Under the pieces are notes generated by a model. That model saw nothing but the letters and a program-made list of their open reading frames with translations. It searched no databases and had not been told where the DNA came from. Of a DNA stretch of 19,981 nucleotides, positions 6,273 through 14,700 are shown one piece after another. The stretch lies in NCBI GenBank assembly GCA_937890355.1, contig CALACW010000005.1, forward strand, positions 1 through 19,981. The letters run 5' to 3'. The DNA comes from CALACW01 sp002431305 (lineage in GTDB: Bacteria; Bacillota; Clostridia; Oscillospirales; Acutalibacteraceae). A program made the translations under genes and the position numbers. How positions within the stretch are numbered: position 1 is the first letter of the stretch; each line of letters starts with the position of its first letter.

Positions 6273-7646
6273 ATGAGTGAAAAAATCCCTTACAAAATTT
6301 ATTTGTCAGAAGACGAGGTGCCGAAGGCGTGGTACAATGTCCGCGCGGATATGAAGAACAAGCCCGCGCCCCTTTTGAATCCCGGTACGTTAAAGCCCAT
6401 GACAGCCGAAGAGCTTGACGGCGTTTTCTGCGACGAACTCGTAAAGCAGGAGCTTGACAACGATACCGCTTATTTCGAAATTCCGCAGACGATACTTGAT
6501 TATTATAAAACATACAGACCCTCGCCCGTCGTCAGAGCATACAATCTTGAAAAGGCTCTCGATACGCCCGCGAAGATTTATTTTAAATTTGAAGGCAACA
6601 ACACCTCCGGTTCGCACAAACTCAACTCCGCTATCGCGCAGGCTTATTACGCAAAACAGCAGGGATTAAAAGGCGTCACAACAGAGACCGGAGCGGGTCA
6701 GTGGGGTACCGCGCTGTCGATGGCGTGCGCTTACGTCGGACTCGACTGCAAGGTATATATGGTTAAGACGAGCTACGAGCAGAAGCCGTTCCGCCGGGAG
6801 GTTATGAGAACGTACGGCGCGGACGTAACTCCGTCTCCCTCGAACACGACTAAGGTCGGCAGAGAGATTTTAGAGCGTTTTCCCGACACTCCCGGTTCGC
6901 TCGGATGCGCTATTTCCGAAGCAGTTGAAACCGCCGTTACGCACGAAGGGTACAGATACGTTCTCGGCTCCGTTTTAAATCAGGTTCTTCTTCATCAGAG
7001 CATTATCGGACTCGAGGCAAAAGCCGCTCTCGACAAATACGGCGTAAAGCCCGACCTTATTATCGGCTGTGCCGGAGGTGGTTCGAACCTCGGCGGTCTT
7101 ATCTCACCGTTCATGGGCGAGAAGTTAAGAGGCGAAGCGGATTACGATTTCTTAGCAGTTGAGCCCGCGTCATGCCCGAGCTTTACGAGAGGTAAGTACG
7201 CTTACGATTTCTGTGACACGGGAATGGTCTGCCCGCTTGCAAAAATGTATACGCTCGGCAGCGGATTCATGCCTTCGCCGATTCACGCCGGCGGTCTTCG
7301 TTACCACGGTATGAGCAGTATTCTATCTCAGCTTTACCACGACGGTTACATGAGAGCGACAACCGTAAAGCAGACCGAGGTTTTCGCAGCGGCTGAGCAG
7401 TTTGCACGCATAGAGGGAATTCTCCCCGCGCCCGAGAGCAGTCACGCGATAAGAGCCGCAATTGACGAGGCGTTAAAGTGCAAGGAGTCGGGCGAAGAAA
7501 AGACGATTCTCTTCGGACTTACCGGTACGGGATACTTTGATATGGTCGCGTACGGTCAGTATAACGACGGACTTATGAAGGACTCTGTTCTTACTGACGA
7601 AGCGCTGGAAGAGAGTCTTAAAGGTCTTCCTAAAGTAGATTTATAA
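6273..7646 (+). CDS. trpB: Tryptophan synthase beta chain, TrpB2-like, stand-alone
   Basis: A 457-residue PLP enzyme joining indole and serine to make tryptophan in the cytoplasm. Visible elements are the PLP lysine K116 in 'NTSGSHKLNSA', the catalytic glutamate E138 in 'TTETGAGQWG', and the phosphate-binding loop 'GGGSNLGG' at 268-275. It is about 60 residues longer than the canonical TrpA-partnered enzyme, and the N-terminal extension plus 'TSYEQKPFRREVMRTYGA' are typical of the TrpB2 branch. No trpA or other trp gene is in the window. With its own Trp T-box this looks like a single-gene regulon, possibly for indole salvage (inference). AAAGGAAG precedes the ATG. The gene converges with the carbonic-anhydrase-like gene on a shared hairpin. 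Confidence 0.93.
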   Translation: MSEKIPYKIYLSEDEVPKAWYNVRADMKNKPAPLLNPGTLKPMTAEELDGVFCDELVKQELDNDTAYFEIPQTILDYYKTYRPSPVVRAYNLEKALDTPAKIYFKFEGNNTSGSHKLNSAIAQAYYAKQQGLKGVTTETGAGQWGTALSMACAYVGLDCKVYMVKTSYEQKPFRREVMRTYGADVTPSPSNTTKVGREILERFPDTPGSLGCAISEAVETAVTHEGYRYVLGSVLNQVLLHQSIIGLEAKAALDKYGVKPDLIIGCAGGGSNLGGLISPFMGEKLRGEADYDFLAVEPASCPSFTRGKYAYDFCDTGMVCPLAKMYTLGSGFMPSPIHAGGLRYHGMSSILSQLYHDGYMRATTVKQTEVFAAAEQFARIEGILPAPESSHAIRAAIDEALKCKESGEEKTILFGLTGTGYFDMVAYGQYNDGLMKDSVLTDEALEESLKGLPKVDL

Positions 7647-7662
7647 AACAATTGTAAATAAT

Positions 7663-7696
7663 AAGAGCGAACCGCGGATTAACGGTTCGCTCTTTT
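7663..7696 (+). terminator. Intrinsic terminator of trpB
   Basis: A 12-bp perfect stem, AAGAGCGAACCG (7663-7674) with CGGTTCGCTCTT (7683-7694), running into TTTT on the plus strand. On the minus strand the tail is ATTATTTA, so it may also end the opposing MATE/carbonic-anhydrase-like message. Confidence 0.85.
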
Positions 7697-7724
7697 GATT
7701 AACAATCGGTAAGTATGTTTTTGT

Positions 7725-8237
7725 TTATTTATTTTCTTTTTTATATTTCTTCCCCTCGCTGACATACGACGAGGCGTTTGTTTTATTCATCAAATTCTGC
7801 ACCGGCGTGGTTTTCTTTACAACCTTTGCGGGGGAGCCGAACGCAACGGAATTTTCGGGAATTACAGTCGACTCCGTGACGAGTGCGCCCGCGCCGATAA
7901 TCGAATTTTTACCGATTTTCGCTTTGTTCATGACTATCGCGCCCATGCCGACGAGTACGTTATCGCCTATCTCGGCGGAATGTATTATCGCCGAATGACC
8001 TATCGTCACGCCGTTTCCTATGACGGTTTTATACCTCGGGTCGCAGTGGATTACGGCGTTGTCCTGAACGTTCGACTTTTCGCCGATAATGATTTTTTCA
8101 GCGTCGCCCCTTATCACCGCGCCGAACCAAACGGACGAATCTCTGCCTATCGTAACGTCGCCTATTATCGACGCGTTATCCGCGATAAAACAGCTCTCGT
8201 CGATTACGGGTGTTTTATTTGCAAACGGCATTATCAT
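7725..8237 (-). CDS. Gamma-carbonic-anhydrase-like hexapeptide-repeat protein
   Basis: A 170-residue left-handed beta-helix protein. Hexapeptide repeats run from about residue 17 to 135 ('IIGDVTIGRDSSVWFGAVIRGD', then 'VIGNGVTIGHSAIIHSAEIG'). Three histidines in the gamma-class arrangement, H64 ('NAVIHCD'), H81 and H86 ('GHSAIIH'), would bind the metal between subunits of a trimer. Members include true carbonic anhydrases and proteins annotated as PaaY/YrdA-like transferases, so the exact reaction is uncertain. The start lies four bases after the stop of the upstream MATE gene, with GGAGG located in that gene's last codons, so the two are translationally coupled. An ATG two codons in is less well spaced. 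Confidence 0.88.
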   Translation of the reverse strand: MIMPFANKTPVIDESCFIADNASIIGDVTIGRDSSVWFGAVIRGDAEKIIIGEKSNVQDNAVIHCDPRYKTVIGNGVTIGHSAIIHSAEIGDNVLVGMGAIVMNKAKIGKNSIIGAGALVTESTVIPENSVAFGSPAKVVKKTTPVQNLMNKTNASSYVSEGKKYKKENK

Positions 8238-8241
8238 TTTT

Positions 8242-9627
8242 TTAAGCCTCCGCTTCGCTCTTTTTTAATTCGACGCCTTTTTTGACATACTTTTTATAAA
8301 CTATCAAGAACAATATAAATTCCGCCGCGAACGTCAGAATCCACGATATCGGGTAGGATACAAAAAGGCATTCGAGCGTGTGAAATTTTTCGACTCTGAA
8401 AATCGTGTATATCCATACGATTCTGAACGCGCACGCGCCGAGAACCGTTATAATCATAGGCGAAACGGAGCGTCCCATGCCCCTTAAAACGCCGGTCGTC
8501 GTGTCCATTATACCGCACAGAAAATACGGCAGGCAGACGTAGCCGAGTCTTAATATTCCGTACGAAATCGCCTCGGGCGAGTCGGTTATGTAAATAGAGA
8601 GCAGTGGTTTTGCGCAGAAATACACCGCACTGCCTGCGGCTATGCCGGCAATCGAAACGTACATCAGGCTGATGCCGGCTATTCTGCCGACGCGCTTGTA
8701 ATTTCCCGCGCCGAAGTTCTGACCGGTGAAGTTGAGCGCCGTCTGATGAAACGAGTTCATGGTCGTGTAAACGAATCCCTCAAGACTCATCGCCGCTGAA
8801 CAGCCGGACATTACAAGAGAACCGAACGAGTTTATCGACGACTGAATTATAACATTGGAAATCGAGAAAAGCGAACCCTGTATGCCGGCGGGGATTCCGA
8901 TGCTCATAATTCTATTGAGAGCATTAATATGAATTCTCATTTTCTTTAACGTCAGTTTGCACTCGTCGTCTCTTCTTATTAATTTAATAATAATAAGTAT
9001 CGCCGAAACTGTCTGTGATATCGATGTTGCGAGAGCAACGCCCGCCACGTCCATATTAAACGCGCGGACGAATATGACGTTGAATATGACGTTGATAACT
9101 CCCGCTGTCGTCAGGTATATAAGCGGGCTTTTCGTGTCGCCCGCGGCTCGTAAAATTGCCGAGCCGAAGTTATAAAGCATCGCCGATGTTATACCGCAGA
9201 AATAGATTTTCATGTATACTGCGGACAAATCTATAACGTCGTCGGGCGTGCCCATCATGCGGAGCAGTCCTTCCGAAAAGAACAGACCTATTACCGTAAG
9301 AATTATTCCGCCTGTTAACGCGGTCGGAATCGATGTGTGGACTATTCTGTGCGTGTCGTCGGCATTGCCCGCGCCGAGCGACTGCGCAACGCGCACGCCT
9401 GCACCGACAGAAAGTCCTATGAATAAATTTACCAGCAGGTTTATCAGCGCGCTAGTCGCTCCGACTGCCGCGACGGAAACGTTACCGCAGAACTGACCTA
9501 CGACGATAAGGTCGGCGGCGTTGAAGAGAAGCTGTAAAATACCCGTGAGAATTATGGGTATCGTATATCTTATCATCGGTCCGAAAAGAGGACCGGAGCA
9601 CATCTGTGCCGAAGAAATTTTTTTCAT
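8242..9627 (-). CDS. MATE family multidrug/cation efflux transporter
   Basis: A 461-residue membrane protein with about twelve helices in two similar halves. The N-terminal half starts 'GPLFGPMIRYTIPIILTGILQ' then 'LFNAADLIVVGQFCG' and 'GAGVRVAQSLGAGN', and the second half has 'QTALNFTGQNFGAGN', both matching the MATE fold. The family exports cationic compounds in exchange for Na+ or H+; the substrate cannot be read from sequence. The ribosome site before the ATG is weak (GGGAT). No convincing promoter lies in the short space behind the upstream terminator (9680-9713), so expression may rest on a weak promoter or read-through. It forms an operon with the hexapeptide protein gene. Confidence 0.93.
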   Translation of the reverse strand: MKKISSAQMCSGPLFGPMIRYTIPIILTGILQLLFNAADLIVVGQFCGNVSVAAVGATSALINLLVNLFIGLSVGAGVRVAQSLGAGNADDTHRIVHTSIPTALTGGIILTVIGLFFSEGLLRMMGTPDDVIDLSAVYMKIYFCGITSAMLYNFGSAILRAAGDTKSPLIYLTTAGVINVIFNVIFVRAFNMDVAGVALATSISQTVSAILIIIKLIRRDDECKLTLKKMRIHINALNRIMSIGIPAGIQGSLFSISNVIIQSSINSFGSLVMSGCSAAMSLEGFVYTTMNSFHQTALNFTGQNFGAGNYKRVGRIAGISLMYVSIAGIAAGSAVYFCAKPLLSIYITDSPEAISYGILRLGYVCLPYFLCGIMDTTTGVLRGMGRSVSPMIITVLGACAFRIVWIYTIFRVEKFHTLECLFVSYPISWILTFAAEFILFLIVYKKYVKKGVELKKSEAEA

Positions 9628-9679
9628 TTAATAATCCCAAACAATAATCGCAAAAACCAAAATTTAAAAATTGACACGG

Positions 9680-9713
9680 AAAAAAAGCGCAGCCCGGAAA
9701 AACCCAACTGCGC
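9680..9713 (-). terminator. Intrinsic terminator of the 41-aa gene
   Basis: Minus strand: GCGCAG (9708-9713) pairs with CTGCGC (9687-9692), with partial inner pairing, followed by seven T residues (9680-9686). It lies 15 bases after the small gene's stop. Confidence 0.8.
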
Positions 9714-9727
9714 GTTTTCTTTAATGC

Positions 9728-9853
9728 TTACTTTGTAACCGTTTCTTCCTTCGAAACCGTTTCGTGTTTATAATGGAACAGTTTATCAAAGAAGATAGAG
9801 AGCCATTTGAAGAAACCGCCGAGAAAGTCAAAAAATACTGCCAATGCGTCCAT
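9728..9853 (-). CDS. Small 41-aa amphipathic protein downstream of lexA
   Basis: A 41-codon frame with full expression signals: GGAGG (9861-9865) seven bases before the ATG, its own promoter in front and a terminator behind. The N-terminal two-thirds is rich in F, L and W with spaced D and K ('FFDFLGGFFKWLSIFFDKLF'), which suggests an amphipathic membrane-active helix; the C-terminal third is charged ('HETVSKEETVTK'). I do not recognise a family. It could be a small membrane protein, a type I toxin or a phenol-soluble-modulin-like peptide, but none of these is shown. It follows lexA on the same strand, yet no CGAAC-type LexA site lies before it, so SOS control is not supported. Confidence 0.7.
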   Translation of the reverse strand: MDALAVFFDFLGGFFKWLSIFFDKLFHYKHETVSKEETVTK

Positions 9854-9881
9854 GATATAACCTCCGATAAATATATATTAA

Positions 9882-9891
9882 TAGTATACTA
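9882..9891. promoter_or_regulatory. Palindrome at the start site of the 41-aa gene
   Basis: TAGTATACTA is a perfect 10-bp palindrome beginning five bases downstream of the -10 box and covering the expected start of RNA. Its position suits an operator. The region is very AT-rich, so chance cannot be excluded. Confidence 0.35.
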
Positions 9892-9895
9892 ATAT

Positions 9896-9922
9896 ATTAT
9901 ACCAAAATTTTGATTATGTCAA
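9896..9922 (-). promoter_or_regulatory. Promoter of the 41-aa gene
   Basis: Minus strand: TTGACA (9917-9922) and TATAAT (9896-9901) with a 15-base spacer, shorter than ideal. TAATAT two bases further on gives a 17-base spacer. The -35 box starts one base after the lexA stop codon. Confidence 0.65.
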
Positions 9923-9923
9923 G

Positions 9924-10517
9924 TTAAAAATAACGCACGAGCGATACAACTTTGCCGAGAATTACGACCTCGTTTACAATAATCGGCTCATAGTCGTCGT
10001 TCTCGGGCTGGAGACGGAAATGTCCGTTTTCTTTATAAAAACGCTTTACCGTCGCCTCGTCCTCAACCATGGCTACGACGATTTCGCCGTTTAAAGCGGT
10101 CGGCGTTTTTTCAACGACAATAATATCGCCGTCGAATATACCCGCGTTTATCATCGAGTCACCGCGCACCTTGAGCGCGAAAAGCGGTTTGTCCGAGGAA
10201 ACGCGTCCGGAGTACGGGAGATACCCCTCTATCTGTTCGACCGCGAGGATAGGCATACCCGCGGTTACGGTGCCGACAATCGGGACATTCGTTACATTGT
10301 CGTCCCCGTTTGTAACAAGACGGATGGAGCGTTTGAGCATAGGGTCGCGCTCGATGTAGCCCGCCCTTTCGAGCGCGTCGAGGTTAGCCTGTACGGATGA
10401 GGTTGACTTAAGTCCGACAGCCTGACAAATCTCCCTGACCGAGGGCGGATAGCCTGTCTGCATGCGCTCCTCGAGATATTCGTATATTCTCTGCTGAGTT
10501 GCGTTGATTTCTTTCAT
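9924..10517 (-). CDS. lexA: LexA, SOS repressor
   Basis: A 197-residue transcription repressor and self-cleaving serine protease. Residues 1-65 are the winged-helix DNA-binding domain ('YPPSVREICQAVGLKSTSSVQANL'). The autocleavage bond is A86-G87 in 'VGTVTAGMPILA'. The catalytic dyad is S121 in 'VRGDSM' and K158 in 'DEATVKRFY'. All elements are intact, so the protein should respond to RecA filaments. Length and motifs fit the Gram-positive type. A CGAAC-N4-GTTC operator lies at its own promoter, indicating autoregulation. It diverges from the SpoIIQ-like gene. Confidence 0.97.
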   Translation of the reverse strand: MKEINATQQRIYEYLEERMQTGYPPSVREICQAVGLKSTSSVQANLDALERAGYIERDPMLKRSIRLVTNGDDNVTNVPIVGTVTAGMPILAVEQIEGYLPYSGRVSSDKPLFALKVRGDSMINAGIFDGDIIVVEKTPTALNGEIVVAMVEDEATVKRFYKENGHFRLQPENDDYEPIIVNEVVILGKVVSLVRYF

Positions 10518-10540
10518 TTTACCACCGTGAAAAAATTAAT

Positions 10541-10554
10541 CGAACTTTTGTTCT
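10541..10554. promoter_or_regulatory. LexA box (SOS operator) of lexA
   Basis: CGAACTTTTGTTCT matches the Gram-positive LexA consensus CGAAC-N4-GTTCG in all but the last base. It lies a few bases downstream of the lexA -10 box, where bound LexA would block initiation. Confidence 0.85.
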
Positions 10555-10559
10555 TAACT

Positions 10560-10588
10560 ATTCTAACACATATTTTCAAAAAAAGCAA
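10560..10588 (-). promoter_or_regulatory. lexA promoter
   Basis: Minus strand: TTGCTT (10583-10588), 17-base spacer, TAGAAT (10560-10565). The SOS box follows directly. Confidence 0.7.
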
Positions 10589-10600
10589 ACGTTTGTTTGC
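10585..10600. promoter_or_regulatory. GCAAAC-N4-GTTTGC inverted repeat in the lexA/spoIIQ-like control region
   Basis: GCAAAC (10585-10590) and GTTTGC (10595-10600) are exact reverse complements four bases apart, and the nested CAAACGTTTG is itself a perfect palindrome. It overlaps the lexA -35 box. It is unlike the LexA consensus, so another regulator is possible. No partner protein is evident. Confidence 0.35.
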
Positions 10601-10631
10601 AAAAAAATAAATTTTTTGATTTTTCTTTTGC

Positions 10632-10659
10632 GTATAGATTTTTCCTTCCGGGGCATAAT
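10632..10659 (+). promoter_or_regulatory. Forespore (sigma F/sigma G type) promoter of the SpoIIQ-like gene
   Basis: GTATA (10632-10636), 14-base spacer, GGGCATAAT (10651-10659). This matches the sigma F pattern GYATA-N14/15-GGnnAnAnT at every fixed position. No credible sigma-A pair is present. In Bacillus and Clostridium spoIIQ is a sigma F target, so promoter and gene product support each other. Start of RNA is expected near 10665, just ahead of the AAAGGA ribosome site. Confidence 0.7.
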
Positions 10660-10682
10660 TTTATCGGAAAGGAACGGTACGT

Positions 10683-11411
10683 ATGATGAATGACGATTAC
10701 AATTCAAAGAGAATAAATTCGAAAAAGAAACTGACCGCCGCCGTTGCCTCGTGCATTGCCGCGGTAACGCTCGTGGGGTTGGGCGTCGCGAATTCGGTAC
10801 TGAAAACCGAACCCGACAACGAGGTCACTACGCCGCCGGCGACATCGCAGACGACCGCGAACAGACAGGTTGACACGCCTCTTAATTTTGAAAAGGACGA
10901 GAGAACGACCGCAAAGCCTGCGCCTGAAACGACTGCGGAGCCGACAAGCGCAAAAACGGTTTCGGCGACCGAGAGCAAGGCTCCCGAATATTATAATCTG
11001 CCGTTGGGCAAGGAAATTTTACGCGAATATTCAGCAGAAACGCCCGTTTACAATGAGATTATGGGCGACTGGCGAAGCCATGCGGGAATTGACTTTACAT
11101 GTTCGTACGGCGACGGCGTAAAGGCGGTTGCCGAGGGTAAGGTCACCGCCGTGTACGACGATACCGTGTGGGGTACGGTCGTGGAGATGAACCACGGCGG
11201 GGGAGTTACGTCAAAATACTGCGGACTTCAGCCCCAGACGATAAACTGTAAGTCGGGCGAGCTTATTTCAGCGGGTTCGTGCATCGGATATGTCGGAGAA
11301 ATCCCGTGCGAAAAGGGCGATTCGACTGCGCATCTTCATCTTGAAATGAGGGTAAACGGCGTTGTGTCCGACCCGCTGGAGGTTATGGGATTTACGAACG
11401 ATAACGATTAA
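10683..11411 (+). CDS. spoIIQ: SpoIIQ-like M23 (LytM) peptidase, forespore membrane anchored
   Basis: A 242-residue protein. A basic N-terminus (about 1-17) precedes a single membrane helix (about 18-38). A long T/P/A/E-rich linker ('TTPPATSQTTANR', 'TTAEPTSAKT') runs to about residue 98. The LytM/M23 domain covers about 110-235. 'WRSHAGIDF' gives the HxxxD zinc motif and 'AHLHLEMR' the HxH motif, so unlike Bacillus SpoIIQ the metal site looks complete, as in clostridial SpoIIQ. 'ILREYSAETPVYNEIMGDWRSH' resembles the SpoIIQ start of this domain. In spore formers SpoIIQ pairs with SpoIIIAH across the engulfment space; that partner is not in the window. Assignment rests on architecture plus the sigma F-type promoter; another M23 protein remains possible. 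Confidence 0.65.
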   Translation: MMNDDYNSKRINSKKKLTAAVASCIAAVTLVGLGVANSVLKTEPDNEVTTPPATSQTTANRQVDTPLNFEKDERTTAKPAPETTAEPTSAKTVSATESKAPEYYNLPLGKEILREYSAETPVYNEIMGDWRSHAGIDFTCSYGDGVKAVAEGKVTAVYDDTVWGTVVEMNHGGGVTSKYCGLQPQTINCKSGELISAGSCIGYVGEIPCEKGDSTAHLHLEMRVNGVVSDPLEVMGFTNDND

Positions 11412-11457
11412 TATGATTGTTATGTAATAATTTATTTTACTAATTTATTATAAAACG

Positions 11458-11633
11458 TAAACAAAATATGTAGGGGGGAAGACATTGTCTTCCCGGGGTA
11501 AAGGCAGAAAATTTTAATATGATTTTGCCTTTGGAATCGCGGAAAATTCATATTGCTGACGCAAATTTATTATTGATAAAACCGCAAGTCTCATGCGGGA
11601 CGATGATATCTTCCCCTGCAAAAAGAATGTTTA
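11458..11633 (+). repeat. Inverted-repeat element, copy 2 (MITE-like)
   Basis: About 176 bp, same orientation as copy 3. Left hairpin GGGAAGACATTGTCTTCCC; the right hairpin has GAT/ATC in place of GAC/GTC plus one mismatch. TA dinucleotides bound both ends, compatible with TA target duplication. It fills most of the space (11412-11716) between the convergent SpoIIQ-like and dockerin/cohesin genes. The left tip (AACAAAATATG) matches that of copy 1 rather than copy 3. Confidence 0.85.
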
Positions 11634-11662
11634 TGTTTTAAATAATTCTAAATAATTCGGCG

Positions 11663-11682
11663 CGGATGTCCGGACGCATCCG
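11663..11682. terminator. Weak hairpin between convergent genes
   Basis: CGGATG (11663-11668) pairs with CATCCG (11677-11682) around an eight-base loop. There is no strong T run on either side (TCTTTACTT on plus), so terminator function is doubtful. It is the only hairpin besides repeat copy 2 between the two stop codons. Confidence 0.25.
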
Positions 11683-11716
11683 TCTTTACTTCGTTTCGGA
11701 TTTCTTAGATTAATTA

Positions 11717-14700
11717 TCAGCCCGTTTTCTTTATCTTGTCGTTAAGTATTTTTCCTTCGGTATAAAGAACGCTTGTGAGCTTTGCGGAGAATCTTAATGC
11801 GTCTCTTGCCTCGCTCGAGGATATTTTACCGTCTGAATTTATATCCGCGGCGGCACTCGTTATCTCGTCGGGAGTGTCGAGCTTTGCTGAGATTCTCAGA
11901 ATCGTACGCGCGTCGGCGGCGGTGATTTTACCGTCAGCCTTAGTATCGCCCTTTATGATAACGGTATATTCCGTACCGTTATATTTAAACTTCATACCGT
12001 TGTATACGAGCGCTGTATCGCCGATATCAGACTCGATTTCATCCGTAAACTGAGTTCTGAATTCGGAGCCTGTCATAACATTAACTGAATACGGAATGAG
12101 TTCTACAGTTTTGTTTTCGTTGTCAAGCGATATACCGATTCCGGAAGTCAGACCGAGTTCCTTTTCCTCCTGTGAAGAGCCTGACGTTTCGAGAGTAAAT
12201 GTGCAGTCGGGGACGTAATTTATCATGTCGCGTGCAAGGAATACACGGCTCTGCGTTTCGTGTTCGGACGAATCTATTGTAAATGTGAGCGAATCTGCAT
12301 TTTTGTCGGTGCAGTAGAATTTAAAATTACAATAAATATCGTTTACCTGTTCGGATAATGATGAATAGTCAAAGGTTGAAGCGCTGATTATAATATAACT
12401 CTTTCCGTTGATTTCATCCTCATATGCCGATACGCTGCCGTTTTCGAGAAACCGGTTTTTACCGTCTAAATAATCGGAACTGTCTGCGAAAATGAGTTTA
12501 TCCGACGGATATTCGATATATACATCGTATGCGCATGCGTCCTCCGCATTGTCAAGTTTTACATTAACATTGACCATTCCCGACTCGGGGAAGTATTCCC
12601 CGTCAAATATCGCTGCGATTTCGTTATATTTTCCGCAGACGGTGCATTTTCCGCCCTCTGCGCGTGTGTGACCGAGAGGTGCTATATATTCCGTACCGGT
12701 CGTATAACCGCATGTTTTGCACTTACTGCCCCCGCGGGTTCCGTGCATTGCGCATGTCGGGGCTATATCGCCGAGCTTTTCCATGTGCTTATGTGCGCAT
12801 ATTGCCTCCGTTTTGCTGATAGAGAAGTCGATTTGATTTCCGTCTGCATCTGTCATATACGTCGGGGAAACGCTCTTTATCTCGGCATATGCAAATCCGG
12901 ATGAAGAAATTACATCAAATTTTAAGTCAACAAGCATGTTGTCAACTGCGGGAACGTCCTCTTCCGCCGTATAGTCGACAACCAGGACTCCGTCGGACGT
13001 TTCGGTTACCTGAACGTTTACTCCGTCGGTTTCGCCCGGGTCAAATCCTATGTATTTGAACATATCGGTCGGGTAATTGAGAGTGATTTTTCCGCTCGGA
13101 AAGTCGGAAACATGCTGGAAATTGCAAAGCTGGATGTTAAATACCGCACATTCCTGATCCTCGTCATAAAGAAACCACGGATAGAGGAAATTATCCCTGA
13201 TATTGTCGTCCGGGTCGGGGTCTTCCGAATTATCGCCGTCCATATAAAACTCGTCGACGTAGTGAAGCGGTGCATTATCTTCATCAACTATGAATGCTCC
13301 GCCTATCGGAATGGGCTCGGAAACCATATCGTGATTTACTTTGAATTTAAATTCGGCGAGTTCGTAAATATCTTCACTGAACTGAATTGTTGCCAGTCCG
13401 CCGAATGCGGCAGACACACCGTCTGTCGTGATTCCCGTCTGCATAGCAGCAGAAGAAGCAAGATTTTCCGACGAAATATACGTAAGTCCGTCGGGAATGT
13501 CCAAATATCCCTTTACGGTAAGGTGATTTTCGAGATTTTCCGCAACGACCTTCATGAAAATAACATCTTCATTCTCATCGTAACTCGTAATGATTGTGAA
13601 ATCCGGCGTATCTGCGTTTCCTTCCGGCTTGTCGTCAAGCGAGTCGACGACAAACTTTGTCAGTTTCGCCGCGAATCTCATAACGCTTCTGGCCTCCATG
13701 AGAGAGATTTTACCGTCCGCGTCAAGGTCACATACCTTCATCTGATATTTTGTCGGGTTTTCAAGATTAAGTGAGAAACGTATCATCTCTCTTGCGTCCT
13801 GCGCCGTTATCTTGCCGTTGCCGTCAGTGTCGCCGAGCATAATATCCTGCGCGGGTTCATACGTATCGTCCGGCGCGGTGGTTTCCTCGTCGGAATTTGT
13901 CATATCCTCCGCGGGAGCAGTCGTTTCTTCATCTGCGCCCGTTACGTCTTCCGAACCGGTTATATCTTCAACAGGGGGAAGCGAGCATATTGAAATGTCA
14001 AATATGAAAGTATTTTCACTGCCCATTGCTTCGCCGTCAACGGATAATGCGCATGTTAATCTTACGGATCCTCCAGCCTTTTCTCTGTCGACTTTAAATT
14101 TAAACTGCGCAAGGTTTATACAAGTGTCTTTAAATGACGTTGCTGTTATTGCGCCGAAAACCGCCTTGCCGTCGGCTGTGCCGGATTCCGAAACGAAACT
14201 GCCCTCTCCGTTCTCAGAACTTATATACTCGAGTTCGTCGGAGTATTCGAGATATCCGCCGAATGCGAGATGTCCGCTTGCGTTGTCGACAGCAACGGAC
14301 ACGGTAAGGACGCTTTCGTTATTGTCGTATTTTCCTTCGATAATGAGCTGAGGTGTTCCTGTGAAGTCTTCCGTTTTTGCTTTATCGTCGTATGAATCTT
14401 CAAGACGTGCCGACAGTTTAGCGGCGAATCTTAAGACGCATCTTGCCTCGATAAGCGAGATTTTGCCGTCGGAGTCAAAGTCGCATGCGCTCATCTGCGT
14501 TTCGTCGAATTCGACTGTTCCGATAGACGCTTTTATCATTTCCCGCGCGTCGCTTGCGGTAACTTTGCCGTCGCCGTCAGCGTCGCCTGTTACAATGTCT
14601 TCGCTGTCAGTCTTATCAATCGGCGACCTTGCCGTTGTCATAACCGTCAGCGGTACCGCCATGCCGATTAGCATTGTAAGAGATAACAGCAGGGATAGAA

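Noticed and set aside
9854..9923. SOS control of the 41-aa gene
   Set aside because: No CGAAC-N4-GTTC site is present between lexA and the small gene; the only clear LexA box is at 10541-10554.
11458..11633. Repeat copies as CRISPR or as full insertion sequences
   Set aside because: No regularly spaced short repeats with spacers and no transposase frame; the units are single, dispersed and non-coding.
13112..13774. 220-codon plus-strand frame inside the dockerin/cohesin gene
   Set aside because: Antisense to a well-supported gene, no ribosome site or promoter, composition typical of a reverse-strand shadow.
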